Shown: positions 40,194 to 50,712 of the stretch, one piece after another
Position numbering within the stretch: the stretch's first letter is position 1
Layout: every line of letters begins with the position of its first letter
Origin: CAJCIT01 sp963771305
Lineage (GTDB): Bacteria > Acidobacteriota > Terriglobia > Bryobacterales > Bryobacteraceae
Direction of reading: 5' to 3'
NCBI GenBank assembly: GCA_963771305.1
Contig: CAVYTS010000022.1
Location: 228,607 to 292,606 of the forward strand
DNA: 64,000 nt
Position numbers and translations under genes: made by a program
The notes under the pieces: generated by a model
Told to the model about the DNA's origin: nothing
What the model saw: only the letters and a program-made list of their open reading frames with translations
Database searches by the model: none

Positions 40194-41357
40194 GTGATCC
40201 AATTCGTTCAAGAGTCCGACAAGAAACTATTCGAAGAGGCGATCGCCTTCGCCCAGAAGCAGGTGAAGTCCCTGATCGAGGCGCATCCGGGCCTCTATCC
40301 GATGTACACCAAGGGCGGTAAATGGAAGCACGACGGGAATGTCTGGACGCAGTGGTGTGACGGCTTCCTGCCAGGAATGATGTGGATCTTCCACAAATAC
40401 CTGAGCCAGGAAAAGACGGACGGCCGGTACTGGCTGGAACAGGCTGTGAAGTATACGAAACCTCTGGAGCCTCGCAAGAACGATCGCGAAGTGCACGATC
40501 TCGGTTTCATTTTTCTATCGACCTACCATCGCTGGTATCAGGTCACCCGTGAAACCGCGCTTTTGGATGTCGTGCTTCAGGCTGGAAAGACGCTGGCCCT
40601 GCGCTACAACGAAAAGGGTCAGTTTCTTCGATCGTTCGCGGCGGAAGACTCCCTCTTCATCGACATCATGATGAATGTTGGGATCATTTTCTACGCTGCC
40701 CGCGAATTGAACGACAAGAAGCTGCGCGATATTGCGGTGCGCCACTGCCTGACAACCCGCCGGTTCCTGGTGCGCGGAGACGGCTCCATTGCACATGAAG
40801 GCATCTTCGACTTGCAGTCGGGCGAGTTTCTCCGACAAACGACCCAACAAGGCTATCGCGGGGATTCCTGCTGGTCGCGAGGCCTGGCATGGGCTCTTTA
40901 TGGCTTCGCAGTCTCCTCGGAATACAGCCGCGATCCACGCTTTCTCCAAACCGCTGAAGCCTGCGCGGACTATTACATTACTCATACGCCTGCGAATGGC
41001 GTTCCGCCCTGGGACTACAATTCGCCGCTTGAGAACCGCTCGTTGGTGGACACCTCAGCCGCCGCCATAGCCGCTTCCGGTATGCTGCGATTGTGCCGCC
41101 TGGTCAGCGACCCCATGAAAGGCCACCTGTACTGGTCCACCGCGATTCTCATATTGCGCACACTCTGCATGCAGTATGTGCCGTTCAAAGAGCCGAAGTG
41201 GGAAGGCATCCTCAAGGGAGGGATTTACCACGTTCACAAGGGTCTGGGCGTCGACGAGTCGGTGATGTGGGGCGAGTACTTCTTCGTGGAAGCCCTGGAG
41301 CAGGCGTTGCGAGTATTTGCCAAACCCGACGCTACACCGCGCGTCACAATCCACTGA
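40194..41357 (+). CDS. GH88-family unsaturated glucuronyl hydrolase
   Basis: 387 residues from GTG 40,194. An alpha6/alpha6 barrel protein with family signatures: KWKHDGNVWTQWCDGFLPGM, NDREVHDLGFIFLSTYHRW with the proposed catalytic Asp102, AAEDSLFIDIMMN with Asp157, and QGYRGDSCWSRGLAWALYGF. GH88 enzymes remove unsaturated uronic acid from oligosaccharides released by polysaccharide lyases, by hydration of the vinyl ether. No signal peptide, so the enzyme works on imported oligosaccharides. No lyase is in the window. Confidence 0.9.
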   Translation: MIQFVQESDKKLFEEAIAFAQKQVKSLIEAHPGLYPMYTKGGKWKHDGNVWTQWCDGFLPGMMWIFHKYLSQEKTDGRYWLEQAVKYTKPLEPRKNDREVHDLGFIFLSTYHRWYQVTRETALLDVVLQAGKTLALRYNEKGQFLRSFAAEDSLFIDIMMNVGIIFYAARELNDKKLRDIAVRHCLTTRRFLVRGDGSIAHEGIFDLQSGEFLRQTTQQGYRGDSCWSRGLAWALYGFAVSSEYSRDPRFLQTAEACADYYITHTPANGVPPWDYNSPLENRSLVDTSAAAIAASGMLRLCRLVSDPMKGHLYWSTAILILRTLCMQYVPFKEPKWEGILKGGIYHVHKGLGVDESVMWGEYFFVEALEQALRVFAKPDATPRVTIH

Positions 41358-41394
41358 TCTCTATTGTCTGGCGGCCTGGCAAAGAGCCTGTCCG

Positions 41395-43804
41395 TCAGGC
41401 CTTGGCGAGGAGTACCTGCGAGGACTTCTTCAGCAGCGGCGATAGGATCGCGCTGAGCCAGGCACAAGCGTACAGCGCGCCGCCGATGGTCAAAGTTGTC
41501 TGCAGGCCGAGGTAGATCGCCAGGAAGATTGCCGCGGCAGAGCCAAGGACGCTTGAAGCAGCATTGATGGACCATGCCCAGCGCACGGCCGATGGCATCG
41601 CGCGCTCCAGTCGTGTCAGGCCGGTCGGGAACGGCATGCCCATGGCAAAGGCCGGCGTGGCGATTAAGGCTACGGAAATCGCAACCTTCAAGGCGAACGG
41701 AAGCCCGACTCCGCTGGAGGTCACCGGTGTGACAACCAATGCCAACAGGACGATAAGGCCCGCGATCAGAAGCATTAGGCTGCTCAACCGGCCCTGCGAA
41801 TCGCCAATCACGCGCTTGCTGAAAAAGCTGCCTAGCCCGCTGAACACGAGCATCGAGAAGATGATCACCGTGAGCGCGTAAGTTGGATGCCCCAGAAAGA
41901 GAACGAACTTCTGAATCAGCGCCACCTGAATCAGAATGTATCCGGCGCCGATGAACAGGAAGTAAAGCAGGCCGCCGATGGTGCCCGGCTCTCTTTGCAG
42001 ACGTTGTCCCAACACCAGGGGCGGCAGCGCCAGAATAATTAGCGTCGCGACAATGCTGACCGCAACCAAGTCCATAGAGCAGCGGGAGCGCCTTATTGAT
42101 TTTGTAGTCGGCATTGTCGCGCTCGCGGCTCGTGAAGAATCGCCATAGGTCGCGGGGCTGCACCGTGTAGAAGAAGAACGGCCGATCGTCGCTGACCGGG
42201 CGAACATCGAATTGATAGCTGTCGTAGAACTTGTTGGGATCACTCGCGAGCAGCAGATCCCGAAACGGCGTGTCCTGGTCTGGTTCCCGGATAGTAAATG
42301 GCCTGCATGTGAGCCGGCGACAGCGAGCCCAGGATGGTCTGTCACGTCCTGCTCTGAAAATGGCTCCCTCGCGACCAGAATCGTATCCTGCGCTCCCCAT
42401 CCTTCGAGCTTCTCGACGTTTTCGCGGACCACGATAACGTGCTTTGCGCGCATCGTTCTCGCCCAATTGCGCCAAGGCATCCCGAGCCAGCGCCACTACT
42501 CGCAGCGACTCGCGCGGCGGCATAAAGCCCCAGCGCGTGAACGCCATCACACCGTCCTCGGTCAGGTGCAGGAGATAGTCTCGAAATGCATCGGTGGTGT
42601 AAAGGTTGTTTTCAGAAAGCGCAAACGCACCCGCGGCGGTGGAAGCCCAAGTATCCACGAGCGTGGCCTGAATGACCTGGTAGCGCTCATGGCTGCGGCG
42701 CACAAACGATCTGCCGTCTTCCACGAACAATCGAACTTCCGGGCGGAAGTAGAGCCGGTTACTGTAGTGCGGGAATTTCTCCCGCATGATGGTCTTGGCA
42801 ATAATCGGGTTGATCTCTACGCCGGTGATGTCCTTGCTGCCGGAGGCCAGCGCCCGGGAAACATCCCAGCCACCGCCCGGACCAATCACCAGTGTCTTGG
42901 CGCCCGGCCGCAACAAGTAGGGAAACCCGGGACCGTGGAAGCGCAGATCCACGCGCTCTTGTTCGGTCAGATGCTCGAAATCGAACTTCGCAATTCCGGT
43001 TGCCGCATCGGCATCGATGACGATGCTCTTCATCGACGAGCCCGGCTGCTCGGGCCGCAAGGCGATGCGGGAAAAGCTGTTCCAGCGAACGAATTCCTCG
43101 CCCGTCAGTTCCCTGCCTTTCGCAAAGTGAACATCAATCAGATGTTTCTTGGCGTTATAAGTGATGAGCGCCACCAGCAGCAATGCCAGCGAGACGGCAA
43201 TGATCCGGCCGCGGGCCGACCTGGCCATGTTGAACCACACCGCTCCTGAGACAGCGAACAAGACGGCAGCGACAATCACCGTATTTGGGCCGCCGATCCA
43301 ATCGAGCAGTTTCACCAGCACCGCGCAGCCCGCCGCAGCGCCCATCAAGTCAAAGAAATAGACCTTGTCCACGCGTTCCACGGTGCTCGCAATCACAAGC
43401 GACAGAATCGTGCCCGAAAGCAGAAAGGGAACAGCGCAGGCAAAGTACACCACCATCAGCTTGAAACTCATCAACGAACCATTTTGCGAGAGCAGGAACT
43501 TCAGGCACGCGACGATGACAACTCCGTTCACCCCGGCGATGGCGCCCAGTTTCTGAAACAGAGACCCCGGCCAACCCGCCACGACATAGGAAAACACGCC
43601 GCCCGCGCCCAGACCAAACAGGGCGACGGAAATAGCAAGAAACGCAAAGTGGTAGTAGAAGACGACCGAAAACACACGGGTCAGGGATAACTCGAGCAGC
43701 AGCGTCGCCAATGTTGTGACAGCTACACCGAAGTAGATCTGCGGCCAACTACGTCGCTCGCGCGTGGTGGACGTTTCCTGTCGAAGAGAATCGAGGGGTG
43801 ACAA
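41395..43804 (-). CDS. Spermidine-synthase-like protein with N- and C-terminal membrane domains, frameshifted
   Basis: From TTG 43,804: helices LATLLLELSLTRVFSVVFYY and LAISVALFGLGAGGVFSYVV onward; then a Rossmann methyltransferase-like domain (KTLVIGPGGGWDVSRALASG, DITGVEINPIIAKTIMREKF, EDGRSFVRRSHERYQVIQAT). At about 42,440 the frame shifts (HVIVVRENVEKLEGWGAQDT), shifts back at about 42,310 (FTIREPDQDTPFRDLLLASD) and again near 42,060, where the C-terminal membrane half runs (IGGLLYFLFIGAGYILIQVA to LKKSSQVLLAKA at 41,395). The arrangement resembles large membrane-spermidine-synthase fusions common in soil bacteria; polyamine synthesis is not proven. At least three indels. Confidence 0.75.
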
Positions 43805-43952
43805 ACTCTTATGTTAAAGGACGTGCCGTTATCTGGATGGGGTCCATTCGTTTTTCGTCTGGTTTCGCATCCGGCGCGCCTAGAATGGCTTCCGTGCTCG
43901 TTCCAACGAGCCTCGCGATTCCGGCTTCACCACCACGGGCTGGGGATCTGAA

Positions 43953-44171
43953 TTATTTGTGACGGTAGGTAATGCGTCCTTTGGTGAGGTCATATGGCGA
44001 CATCTCCAATGTGACGCGATCGCCGGCTAGCACTCGAATGCGGTTGCGCCTAAGCTTACCTGCCAGGTGGGCCAGGACTGTTCTATCTTGATCGAGTTGG
44101 ACGCTAAAAAGTCCGCTGGGGAACTTTTCAACCACGGTTCCAGTGACTTCAATACTATCTTCTTTACTCAT
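43953..44171 (-). CDS. infA: Translation initiation factor IF-1
   Basis: 72 residues from ATG 44,171, with AAAGAGGCG upstream as ribosome-binding site; 10 extra codons are rejected. The S1/OB fold sequence MSKEDSIEVTGTVVEKFPSG, FSVQLDQDRTVLAHLAGKL, RRNRIRVLAGDRVTLEMSPY, DLTKGRITYRHK is canonical in length and residues. It binds the ribosomal A site during initiation. Here it stands alone and not in a ribosomal-protein operon, so a second copy may exist elsewhere. Confidence 0.94.
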   Translation of the reverse strand: MSKEDSIEVTGTVVEKFPSGLFSVQLDQDRTVLAHLAGKLRRNRIRVLAGDRVTLEMSPYDLTKGRITYRHK

Positions 44172-44469
44172 TCGCCTCTTTTGGGAAGTGTGCGCGCACA
44201 CAACTCACCTGTATGCGCGGCTCAACTTCAATTATACAGAAAGTGGCTTTTTCTCGAAGGATTGAAGGCCGTCGGCGCGTCGCCCTATCGGAGCGGTCAG
44301 ATGGCCGCTTTCGTACCCATATCCGCGTCTGATCAGCTCGGGGTCGCAGGGTAATAAACCGTAAAGAATGCTCATTTCAACCTTAAAATGTTTTAACCTG
44401 TGGACGGGCCTTGGCGCGGCGGTTGTCGGGGCGCCCATGGGTGAGTCTCGAAACGCGACGTAAACTGCT

Positions 44470-45297
44470 TTGACGAAACAAGAATTCCTTCACAAGAACG
44501 TCATGATCACCGGCGGCGGACGGGGGATCGGCAAACGCCTGGCGCTGGGATTCTTCCAGCGGGGCGCGCGGATTGCCCTGGTTGCCCGCAGCAAAGCCGA
44601 ACTGGACCTGGCTCACATTGAGATTGAGCAATCGGGCGGCAATGCCTTGCGCCTTCTCGCGGACGTGACAGACCCGGAACAGATCGCGGTCGCCGTGGAC
44701 CGGGCGCGCGTCAAGTTCGGAAGCCCCATCGACATTCTGATCTGTGCTGCGGCGGTTCCCGGACCGTTGAACTCGTTTGTGCAGTCATCACTAAAATCCT
44801 GGACCGACGCGCTTCACATCAACTTGATGGGCGTGGTGCACTCGTGCCGGGCCGTCTTGCCCAGCATGGTGGAACGCCGTTCGGGAAAAATCATTGCGTT
44901 AGGCTGCACCACCGATACTCACCCTCCTTCCGGTTTCTCTGCTTACCATACGTCAAAGGCCGCCATCGTTCACTTCGTCGAGGCTATGGCGGGGGAAGTC
45001 CTTGATTACAATATTCAAATCAACTGCCTGGATCCGGGCAGCGCCTACACGAACTTCACTGACGAGGTTATTCGCGCTGCCAACCGGCTGGACCACGAAG
45101 TTGTCGCGAAGGCGTTGGAGGTTCGCCGCACTGGCGGCACATCCCCCGAAGTCCAGCTGGATGTTGCGGCATTCCTCGCGTCTGAAGCCTCCAACCACAT
45201 CACCGGCAAACTGATTCACGTGACCGACGATTGGCGAAAGCTCAAGAACCACACGCTTCGGCCCGATCAGTACACCCTCCGGCGTTCGTTGAAATAA
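44470..45297 (+). CDS. SDR-family oxidoreductase
   Basis: 275 residues from TTG 44,470. NAD(P)-binding TGGGRGIGKRLALGFF, ARS in the NADP-type position, VTDPEQ acidic turn, the NNAG-equivalent ICAAAVPG, then the active site: Ser region LGCTTDTHPPSGFSAYHTSK with Tyr and Lys (YxxxK), followed by INCLDPGSAYTNF. The first conserved Asn/Gly of NNAG is changed to CAAA. Cytoplasmic. Substrate unknown; no operon partner is close (an AsmA gene runs convergently). Confidence 0.85.
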   Translation: MTKQEFLHKNVMITGGGRGIGKRLALGFFQRGARIALVARSKAELDLAHIEIEQSGGNALRLLADVTDPEQIAVAVDRARVKFGSPIDILICAAAVPGPLNSFVQSSLKSWTDALHINLMGVVHSCRAVLPSMVERRSGKIIALGCTTDTHPPSGFSAYHTSKAAIVHFVEAMAGEVLDYNIQINCLDPGSAYTNFTDEVIRAANRLDHEVVAKALEVRRTGGTSPEVQLDVAAFLASEASNHITGKLIHVTDDWRKLKNHTLRPDQYTLRRSLK

Positions 45298-45324
45298 GCC
45301 ACGAAGCTGGCGTGGGTTCTCCTT

Positions 45325-46917
45325 CTACGGGAACTTCAGATTGTGGAAGTCCACGCCGAACGACGGACTGGTTCGTGTACCGGTGATCTTGATCGGCAGG
45401 ACCGTTCCAGCGCCATCTTTGGCAAAAAAGGGATCGGCCAGTTTCAGCAGCTTCGACTTGAACCCAGTGGTCATCTGCGATAAGTGGGCGTCCAGATTGG
45501 CATTCCCGTGCAGATCGATGTCTTCCGCGTGCAGCCCATACGTCCCATTGAGGAGAATGTGCGCACCCGGGACACTGAACCGAAAGTCCGTCAGGGTGAG
45601 TGTGCCGGCACGCAACGCAAACTGGGCGCTTAGGTCGGACGTAATCGCCGTGCCATCGGCGGCCTTCTGAGCCTCCGTGACTTCGCCCCGGCTGCGGCGG
45701 CTGAGAGCATCCAATTTGGATTGAATACTCGGATCCGTGAAACGCGCGCCGGCCACCATAAAGTGGCCATTCAGAATCAGCTTGCTCATAACTTCTTGCT
45801 GGCCGGGCGGAAGAATGAACTCCGTGTTGAAGCGCGTCGGTCCTGTCATCACCGGCTTGTCTGTCTTCACGCAGAGCCGCGTCAAGTCCTCGATCCGCCC
45901 TGCCTTCGTCTCCACGTGCAAACTGACCGTCTTCCCGTTTACGCCAGGCTGCCCGGCCACCGTGCCTCGGCAGATGAGATCCGTCTGCAGAAACCTGGCC
46001 TCCACTGGTTCAAGTGCGGTGTCGCCGTTCGTGCCATCGACAATGGCGTGAAAGGTGGTGGTCAAGCGGACTTTGTAGGCCCCGGTCGTTACCTCGAAAT
46101 CGGGCGTGTCAGTGGTGCCATCCACAACAATGTGGTTCAGCGTGCCTTCATAGCGGCCAACTGAAGAGAGCATGCCGGAAATGCCGGTGAACACGCCCAG
46201 GTCGGCATGGGCAAACGTGTAGTCGCCTGATACCGGGGTTGCTCCCAGGTCGGCTTTCTGCCATGGGCCAAACGAGCCCTTACTCTCTATGAATCCGGGC
46301 GGCTTCGCATTGGTCAACGTGGCCACAAAGGCCATGGGCTGATTCAGACCGACAGAGTTCATTTTCAATTTATGAATGAGGAACTCCATCGGCTCCCGCC
46401 CTTCTTGCCGGGGCAGGATTTTCAGCACCGTTCCGTCGGCCACTAATTCGCCGAGTTCAAAAGGGAAATGATTGCCGGAGTCCGGCTGAGCAGAAGGGTG
46501 CGGCTGGTTCGTGGAGTCGGCTGAGTTTGCCTTCTTGAACCCCGTTGGCACCTGTATCACCAGCCCTTCGAGTCGCACGTTCCGCACCAGGTGGTTTGCC
46601 GCGCCGATCATAGTGGCGAAATCGGCGTCGGCGGTAAACCGGTGGATCGTGATCAATGGCGGCACGTCGTTGCGGTGCTTGTGGCGGACCGTCAGCCCGT
46701 AGCCCTCGATGTGTGGTGACGGAAGCAGCTGAATGTCCAGCTTGTCCAGCTTCACGTCGCTGTCGAAGCGGTCAGCGACCACCCTCTCGACGCGGGCCTT
46801 TACCGTAGGCCCCATGCGGAAGTTCAGCCAAAACAGCACTAGCATGAGCCCAGTGCCTAGCCCGGCTAAGACTGCGAGGACAATGACTAGGATGCGGTGC
46901 GAATGAAAGAAGGCCAT
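45325..46917 (-). CDS. AsmA-like inner-membrane-anchored protein
   Basis: 530 residues from ATG 46,917, which begins a single N-terminal membrane helix (MAFFHSHRILVIVLAVLAGL); 61 more codons upstream lack coding character. The periplasmic body is beta-rich (FDSDVKLDKLDIQLLPSPHI, GYGLTVRHKHRNDVPPLITI, LVRNVRLEGLVIQVPTGF) and ends with DPFFAKDGAGTVLPIKITGT. AsmA-like proteins affect outer-membrane lipid or protein transport between membranes. A single gene here; its function in lipid A or envelope homeostasis is inferred from the family only. Confidence 0.8.
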   Translation of the reverse strand: MAFFHSHRILVIVLAVLAGLGTGLMLVLFWLNFRMGPTVKARVERVVADRFDSDVKLDKLDIQLLPSPHIEGYGLTVRHKHRNDVPPLITIHRFTADADFATMIGAANHLVRNVRLEGLVIQVPTGFKKANSADSTNQPHPSAQPDSGNHFPFELGELVADGTVLKILPRQEGREPMEFLIHKLKMNSVGLNQPMAFVATLTNAKPPGFIESKGSFGPWQKADLGATPVSGDYTFAHADLGVFTGISGMLSSVGRYEGTLNHIVVDGTTDTPDFEVTTGAYKVRLTTTFHAIVDGTNGDTALEPVEARFLQTDLICRGTVAGQPGVNGKTVSLHVETKAGRIEDLTRLCVKTDKPVMTGPTRFNTEFILPPGQQEVMSKLILNGHFMVAGARFTDPSIQSKLDALSRRSRGEVTEAQKAADGTAITSDLSAQFALRAGTLTLTDFRFSVPGAHILLNGTYGLHAEDIDLHGNANLDAHLSQMTTGFKSKLLKLADPFFAKDGAGTVLPIKITGTRTSPSFGVDFHNLKFP

Positions 46918-47035
46918 ACGCTGAAGCCGGACTGCGCGATCAGAGGGCTTCAGCCTTCGTCCGCGCACAATTCTTCGAGTGCCTATCTTAATGCTACAGT
47001 TCGTAATATTAACAAGCGCCCCGGGGAGTTCTTTT

Positions 47036-48661
47036 ATGCACTTTAGAAACCGTCCAACGCCGATTCGTGTACTAGCTGTTCTCTCGATCGTAGTGGTCAC
47101 CCTCCTCGCTCAGGAGAGGGTGGACCTTACCGTAGTGAACAAGATCAAGGGCGAGGCTTTTCAGAACTCGCAGGTCATGGATCACCTCTTCTACTTGACG
47201 GACGTTTATGGGCCTCGTCTCACCAATTCACCCGGGCATCGTGCGGCCGCGGAGTGGGTTGTGAAACGCCTTCAGGAATATGGACTACAGAACGTTCATC
47301 TCGAAAAATGGTCGGACTTCGGTCAAAGCTGGAAGCTGACCCACTTCTCCGCTCACCTCATAGAGCCGCAGTACCAGCCGCTGATCGGCTTCCCGCTGGC
47401 GTGGACCCCAGGAACAGGCGGCGTAGTGACTGGTGAGCCGATTCTGGCCGTCATTAACACCGAAGCCGACTTCGACAAATTCAGAGGCAAGCTGAAGGGC
47501 AAGGTCGTGATGACCATGGAGCCGAAGCAGATTGAGCCCATTACGGAACCGATGTCTCGCCGCTGGACTAACGAAGAATTAGCGGCGCGGGGGAATGTGA
47601 TCGACCCATCGCGCACGAATTTGTTTGGTCCGGCGCCGGCGGCGGCACGCCCGGCAACTCCGCCGCTGAGCCGCGAACAGGCGGCTGCCCGGAAAAACAA
47701 GATCAACCAGTTCCTGAAGGACGAGGGCGCGCTGGTTGTGCTGCAGTACGGATATAACGGCGACGGGGGAACCGTATTCGCGACGGGCGGCGGCTCACGC
47801 GATCCGAAGGATCCCATTCCTCCGCCGATGGTCGCCATTACACCGGAGCACTACAATCGGATCGCCCGGCTCATTGAGCACAAGATCCCGGCGAAGCTCG
47901 AGTTTGACATTCGGACCGAATTCCTGAATGACACGACTGACTCTTTCAATGTGGTCGGCGACATACCCGGCACTACGAAAAAAGACGAATTGGTGATGCT
48001 GGGAGCACATCTGGATTCATGGCATGGGGCTACCGGAGCAACCGACAATGCCACAGGCAGTTCTGTTGCCATTGAGGCGGTTCGTATTCTGAAGGCTCTG
48101 AATCTGCCCATGGCGCGCACCGTTCGAATCGCGCTATGGGGCGGCGAGGAGGAGGGACTGCTCGGATCGATCGCCTACGTGCAGGAGCACTTTGCCAACC
48201 GCAAGACCATGCAGCCCGGCGCCGACTACAGCAAGCTCTCCGCCTATTACAACGACGATACGGGTACAGGGCGTTTCCGTGGCATCAGCGTCGGTGGAAA
48301 CGATATGGTGAAACCCATCTTTGAGACCTGGCTGGAGCCATTCCACGATCTGGGCGCGACGGTCGTGCTGGGCGTGACCTCTCCTCCCACCGTCCGGCCC
48401 GGTGGAACGGACCACACTTCGTTTACCTGGATCGGCCTCCCGGGATTCAGCTTCGTGCAGGACCCGATGGAATACCAGACCCGGACGCACCACTCGAACA
48501 TGGATTTCTACGACCGGGTGCAGAAAGGCGACGTGATGCAAGCCTCCGCCATCATGGCCTGGTTTGTTTACAACACGGCTGTTCGGCCGGAGATGCTGCC
48601 GCGCGTGCCCATGCCAAAGCCTCTGCCGAAGGAGCCGCAAGCCACAACTAGTACGCAATAA
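47036..48661 (+). CDS. Exported M28-family zinc aminopeptidase
   Basis: 541 residues from ATG 47,036, chosen for its signal peptide (PIRVLAVLSIVVVTLLAQ). A PA-domain-like insertion (KLKGKVVMTMEPKQI ... DEGALVVLQYGYNGDGGT) precedes the catalytic part. Co-catalytic zinc ligands are visible: LGAHLDSWHGATGATDNATG (His, Asp), LWGGEEEGLLGS (Glu-Glu, general base then ligand), YYNDDTGTG (Asp) and GGTDHTSFTWIG (His). Typical length for bacterial exported M28 enzymes that trim peptides. The C-terminus is a short Pro-rich tail. Transcription unit of one gene. Confidence 0.9.
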   Translation: MHFRNRPTPIRVLAVLSIVVVTLLAQERVDLTVVNKIKGEAFQNSQVMDHLFYLTDVYGPRLTNSPGHRAAAEWVVKRLQEYGLQNVHLEKWSDFGQSWKLTHFSAHLIEPQYQPLIGFPLAWTPGTGGVVTGEPILAVINTEADFDKFRGKLKGKVVMTMEPKQIEPITEPMSRRWTNEELAARGNVIDPSRTNLFGPAPAAARPATPPLSREQAAARKNKINQFLKDEGALVVLQYGYNGDGGTVFATGGGSRDPKDPIPPPMVAITPEHYNRIARLIEHKIPAKLEFDIRTEFLNDTTDSFNVVGDIPGTTKKDELVMLGAHLDSWHGATGATDNATGSSVAIEAVRILKALNLPMARTVRIALWGGEEEGLLGSIAYVQEHFANRKTMQPGADYSKLSAYYNDDTGTGRFRGISVGGNDMVKPIFETWLEPFHDLGATVVLGVTSPPTVRPGGTDHTSFTWIGLPGFSFVQDPMEYQTRTHHSNMDFYDRVQKGDVMQASAIMAWFVYNTAVRPEMLPRVPMPKPLPKEPQATTSTQ

Positions 48662-48691
48662 CTGCGGAGTGGGGGCGCGGAAGTTGCCGCC

Positions 48692-50323
48692 CTACTTCGA
48701 CAGCGTGTAGTTCACATGGATCTCCGTCACAACCGAGATCGGCTCGCCGTTCAACAGCGTCGGCGTGTACCGCCATTGGCGCACGGCGTCGAGGGCTGAT
48801 TGCGACAGATCATCGCTCGGTGACGATACTACCCGGACGTCCTCCGGTACGCCATCCGCCGAGAGTGTCGCGTCGAGCACCACCATCCCCTGAATGCGCG
48901 CCTCCTTCGCGGAGGTCGGATATACCGGGGTCACTTTTGTGATGAGCTTGGCCTGCTGCTCTGCCCCGGGAACGCGAACCTGGTCCGGCTTGCTGGCGGG
49001 ATGTTGCGTGGTGTCGCCCAGCATCATGCCGCGATCAACTTTGGAATCCTCTTGCACTTTGAATTCGCGGTAGAGGGCGGGAAACCCTGGCTTCTCGATT
49101 CGCAGAATGTACTGGCCTGCCGGCAGGCTCTCGAAGACGAACTTACCGTCAGTGGATGTCGTCGCTTCCAACTTCGCGGCGGTGTCCGCGTTGAGGATGG
49201 ATGCTTTCGCGTTTGACACCGGGGTGCCGTTCGCATCAAACAGCGAGCCTCCAATAGTGGCTGCCGAAAGACCTGCTGATGCCAGCAGGCCGGAAAGAAC
49301 AGTACGTCGAACGGTAAACATAGGTGAACTCCTTTGTGGGCTTTCTGATTGCGGGAACGCGATGGGCAGAGAGGATAACGTCAATGCTGAAGCGGCGATG
49401 GTCAGCACGGAAACACACACAAGCGCAGCGGCAAACGTTCGCGCACCGGCCGGTTTCGAGATTGGTTGTGGAGCAAGAATCAAGTGCAGACGCCCTGCCA
49501 GATCACCGCACCTCGCCATCGAGATGCCTGCGGCGGCGATTGGCGCTGGGGCCCGAAAATCCTTCGCAATGGCGAGTAACTCGGCAGCATAATCGGATGC
49601 CCGAACGCCACCCTGAACGACCATTTCGTCGCACGCCCGTTCGCTCTCCTGCCGAAGGCTGCGGCGGATGACCCACGAAAACGGTTGGAACCACCACAAC
49701 GCCGTGGTCAGATGAGCGAAGAGTTGCGACGCCACGTCGCGGCGCTGGATATGGGCGAGTTCATGCATCAGCACGGCTAGCGTGCGTGGCCTTGACCACG
49801 CCAGGCACTCCTCGGGCAACACGATGTTTGGACGCCGTACGCCGAATGTCATCGGCATTATTGTCCCCGGCATCAGTAATAACTCCGGAACCCGGGCGAG
49901 GCCCAGGCGACTGCACAATTGTCCTAGCAGTTCATTCAACGGCGCCCCGACCAGAATTCTCGCCTGCTGTCGCAATCGACGTAAACGAATCACTCCATAG
50001 ACCAGAGGCCCCATGGTGATTAACACGCCTGCCAACCAGATGGCGATGGGAATGTAGATCATCAGGTGCGAAGGCGAGGCTATGAGCACCGTTCGGAACG
50101 TCTGGCGGATTTCGACCTCTCCCTGGGCGGCAGTTGTCGGCCAGAACACGGGAATCGACGGCAGAATTCCTGAGAGCATCGGCCAAGCGATCAGCAGTCC
50201 AAAGGCGAAAAGAAGCAAGCCATGTTTCTGAGCAGCGGGCGAACGGCGAAGGCATCGGCGCAGAATCTCGGCGCACAGAAGGATGGCGCCGGAACGAACC
50301 AACAGACTCAATAGCGGCAGCAT
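48692..50323 (-). CDS. BlaR1-like M56 metallopeptidase fused to carboxypeptidase-regulatory-like and TonB C-terminal domains
   Basis: 543 residues. The N-terminal about 300 hold four membrane helices and the M56 gluzincin site HELAHIQRRD (His187-Glu188, His191). Residues about 355-440 form a carboxypeptidase regulatory-like (beta-sandwich) domain (IGGSLFDANGTPVSNAKASI, VFESLPAGQYILRIEKPGFP). The last 90 residues form a TonB C-terminal domain (KVTPVYPTSAKEARIQGMVV, SALDAVRQWRYTPTLLNGEP). It overlaps the BlaI gene by one base. Known BlaR1-type proteins cleave a BlaI-type repressor on signal; the periplasmic sensor here is replaced by these domains. Confidence 0.88.
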   Translation of the reverse strand: MLPLLSLLVRSGAILLCAEILRRCLRRSPAAQKHGLLLFAFGLLIAWPMLSGILPSIPVFWPTTAAQGEVEIRQTFRTVLIASPSHLMIYIPIAIWLAGVLITMGPLVYGVIRLRRLRQQARILVGAPLNELLGQLCSRLGLARVPELLLMPGTIMPMTFGVRRPNIVLPEECLAWSRPRTLAVLMHELAHIQRRDVASQLFAHLTTALWWFQPFSWVIRRSLRQESERACDEMVVQGGVRASDYAAELLAIAKDFRAPAPIAAAGISMARCGDLAGRLHLILAPQPISKPAGARTFAAALVCVSVLTIAASALTLSSLPIAFPQSESPQRSSPMFTVRRTVLSGLLASAGLSAATIGGSLFDANGTPVSNAKASILNADTAAKLEATTSTDGKFVFESLPAGQYILRIEKPGFPALYREFKVQEDSKVDRGMMLGDTTQHPASKPDQVRVPGAEQQAKLITKVTPVYPTSAKEARIQGMVVLDATLSADGVPEDVRVVSSPSDDLSQSALDAVRQWRYTPTLLNGEPISVVTEIHVNYTLSK

Positions 50324-50712
50324 CAGCGCCCCTCCTGACGAGCCTTCTCGATGAGCGCGCTAAGCTTGTCGAAGTCTTCTTGCGAGAGGTTATTCGCGGA
50401 AACATCCAGCAATGTTGTCACCGCCTGTTCCGCCGACCCGTCGAAGAACGTGTTCAGCATGTGCAATGCAGCGGAACGGCGCGCTTTGTCCCGCGGTACG
50501 ACGGGCATGAACACATAGCGCAGGTTCTCGGCTTCGTGCCGCACGTGCTTCTTTTCTTCCAACACGCGCAACATCGCCCGAACCGCGGAATAGCCCGGGG
50601 GATCCGGCAAGTCTTCCAAGATCTCCGCTGCGGTCGCGCGCTCACGCCGGTAGAGCACGTCCATGATCTGGCGTTCCCGGCGGCTGAGTTTGTGCTGCGT
50701 GTTTAGCACCAT
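50323..50712 (-). CDS. BlaI/MecI/CopY-family repressor
   Basis: 129 residues: winged helix LSRRERQIMDVLYRRERATA, AAEILEDLPDPPGYSAVRAM, LRVLEEKKHVRHEAENLRYV, then a dimerisation tail (VTTLLDVSANNLSQEDFDKL). It binds DNA as a dimer and is removed by proteolysis through its M56 partner, whose gene follows with a TGATG overlap. A perfect 16-base palindrome overlaps its own ATG, a likely autoregulatory operator. Confidence 0.92.
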   Translation of the reverse strand: MVLNTQHKLSRRERQIMDVLYRRERATAAEILEDLPDPPGYSAVRAMLRVLEEKKHVRHEAENLRYVFMPVVPRDKARRSAALHMLNTFFDGSAEQAVTTLLDVSANNLSQEDFDKLSALIEKARQEGR

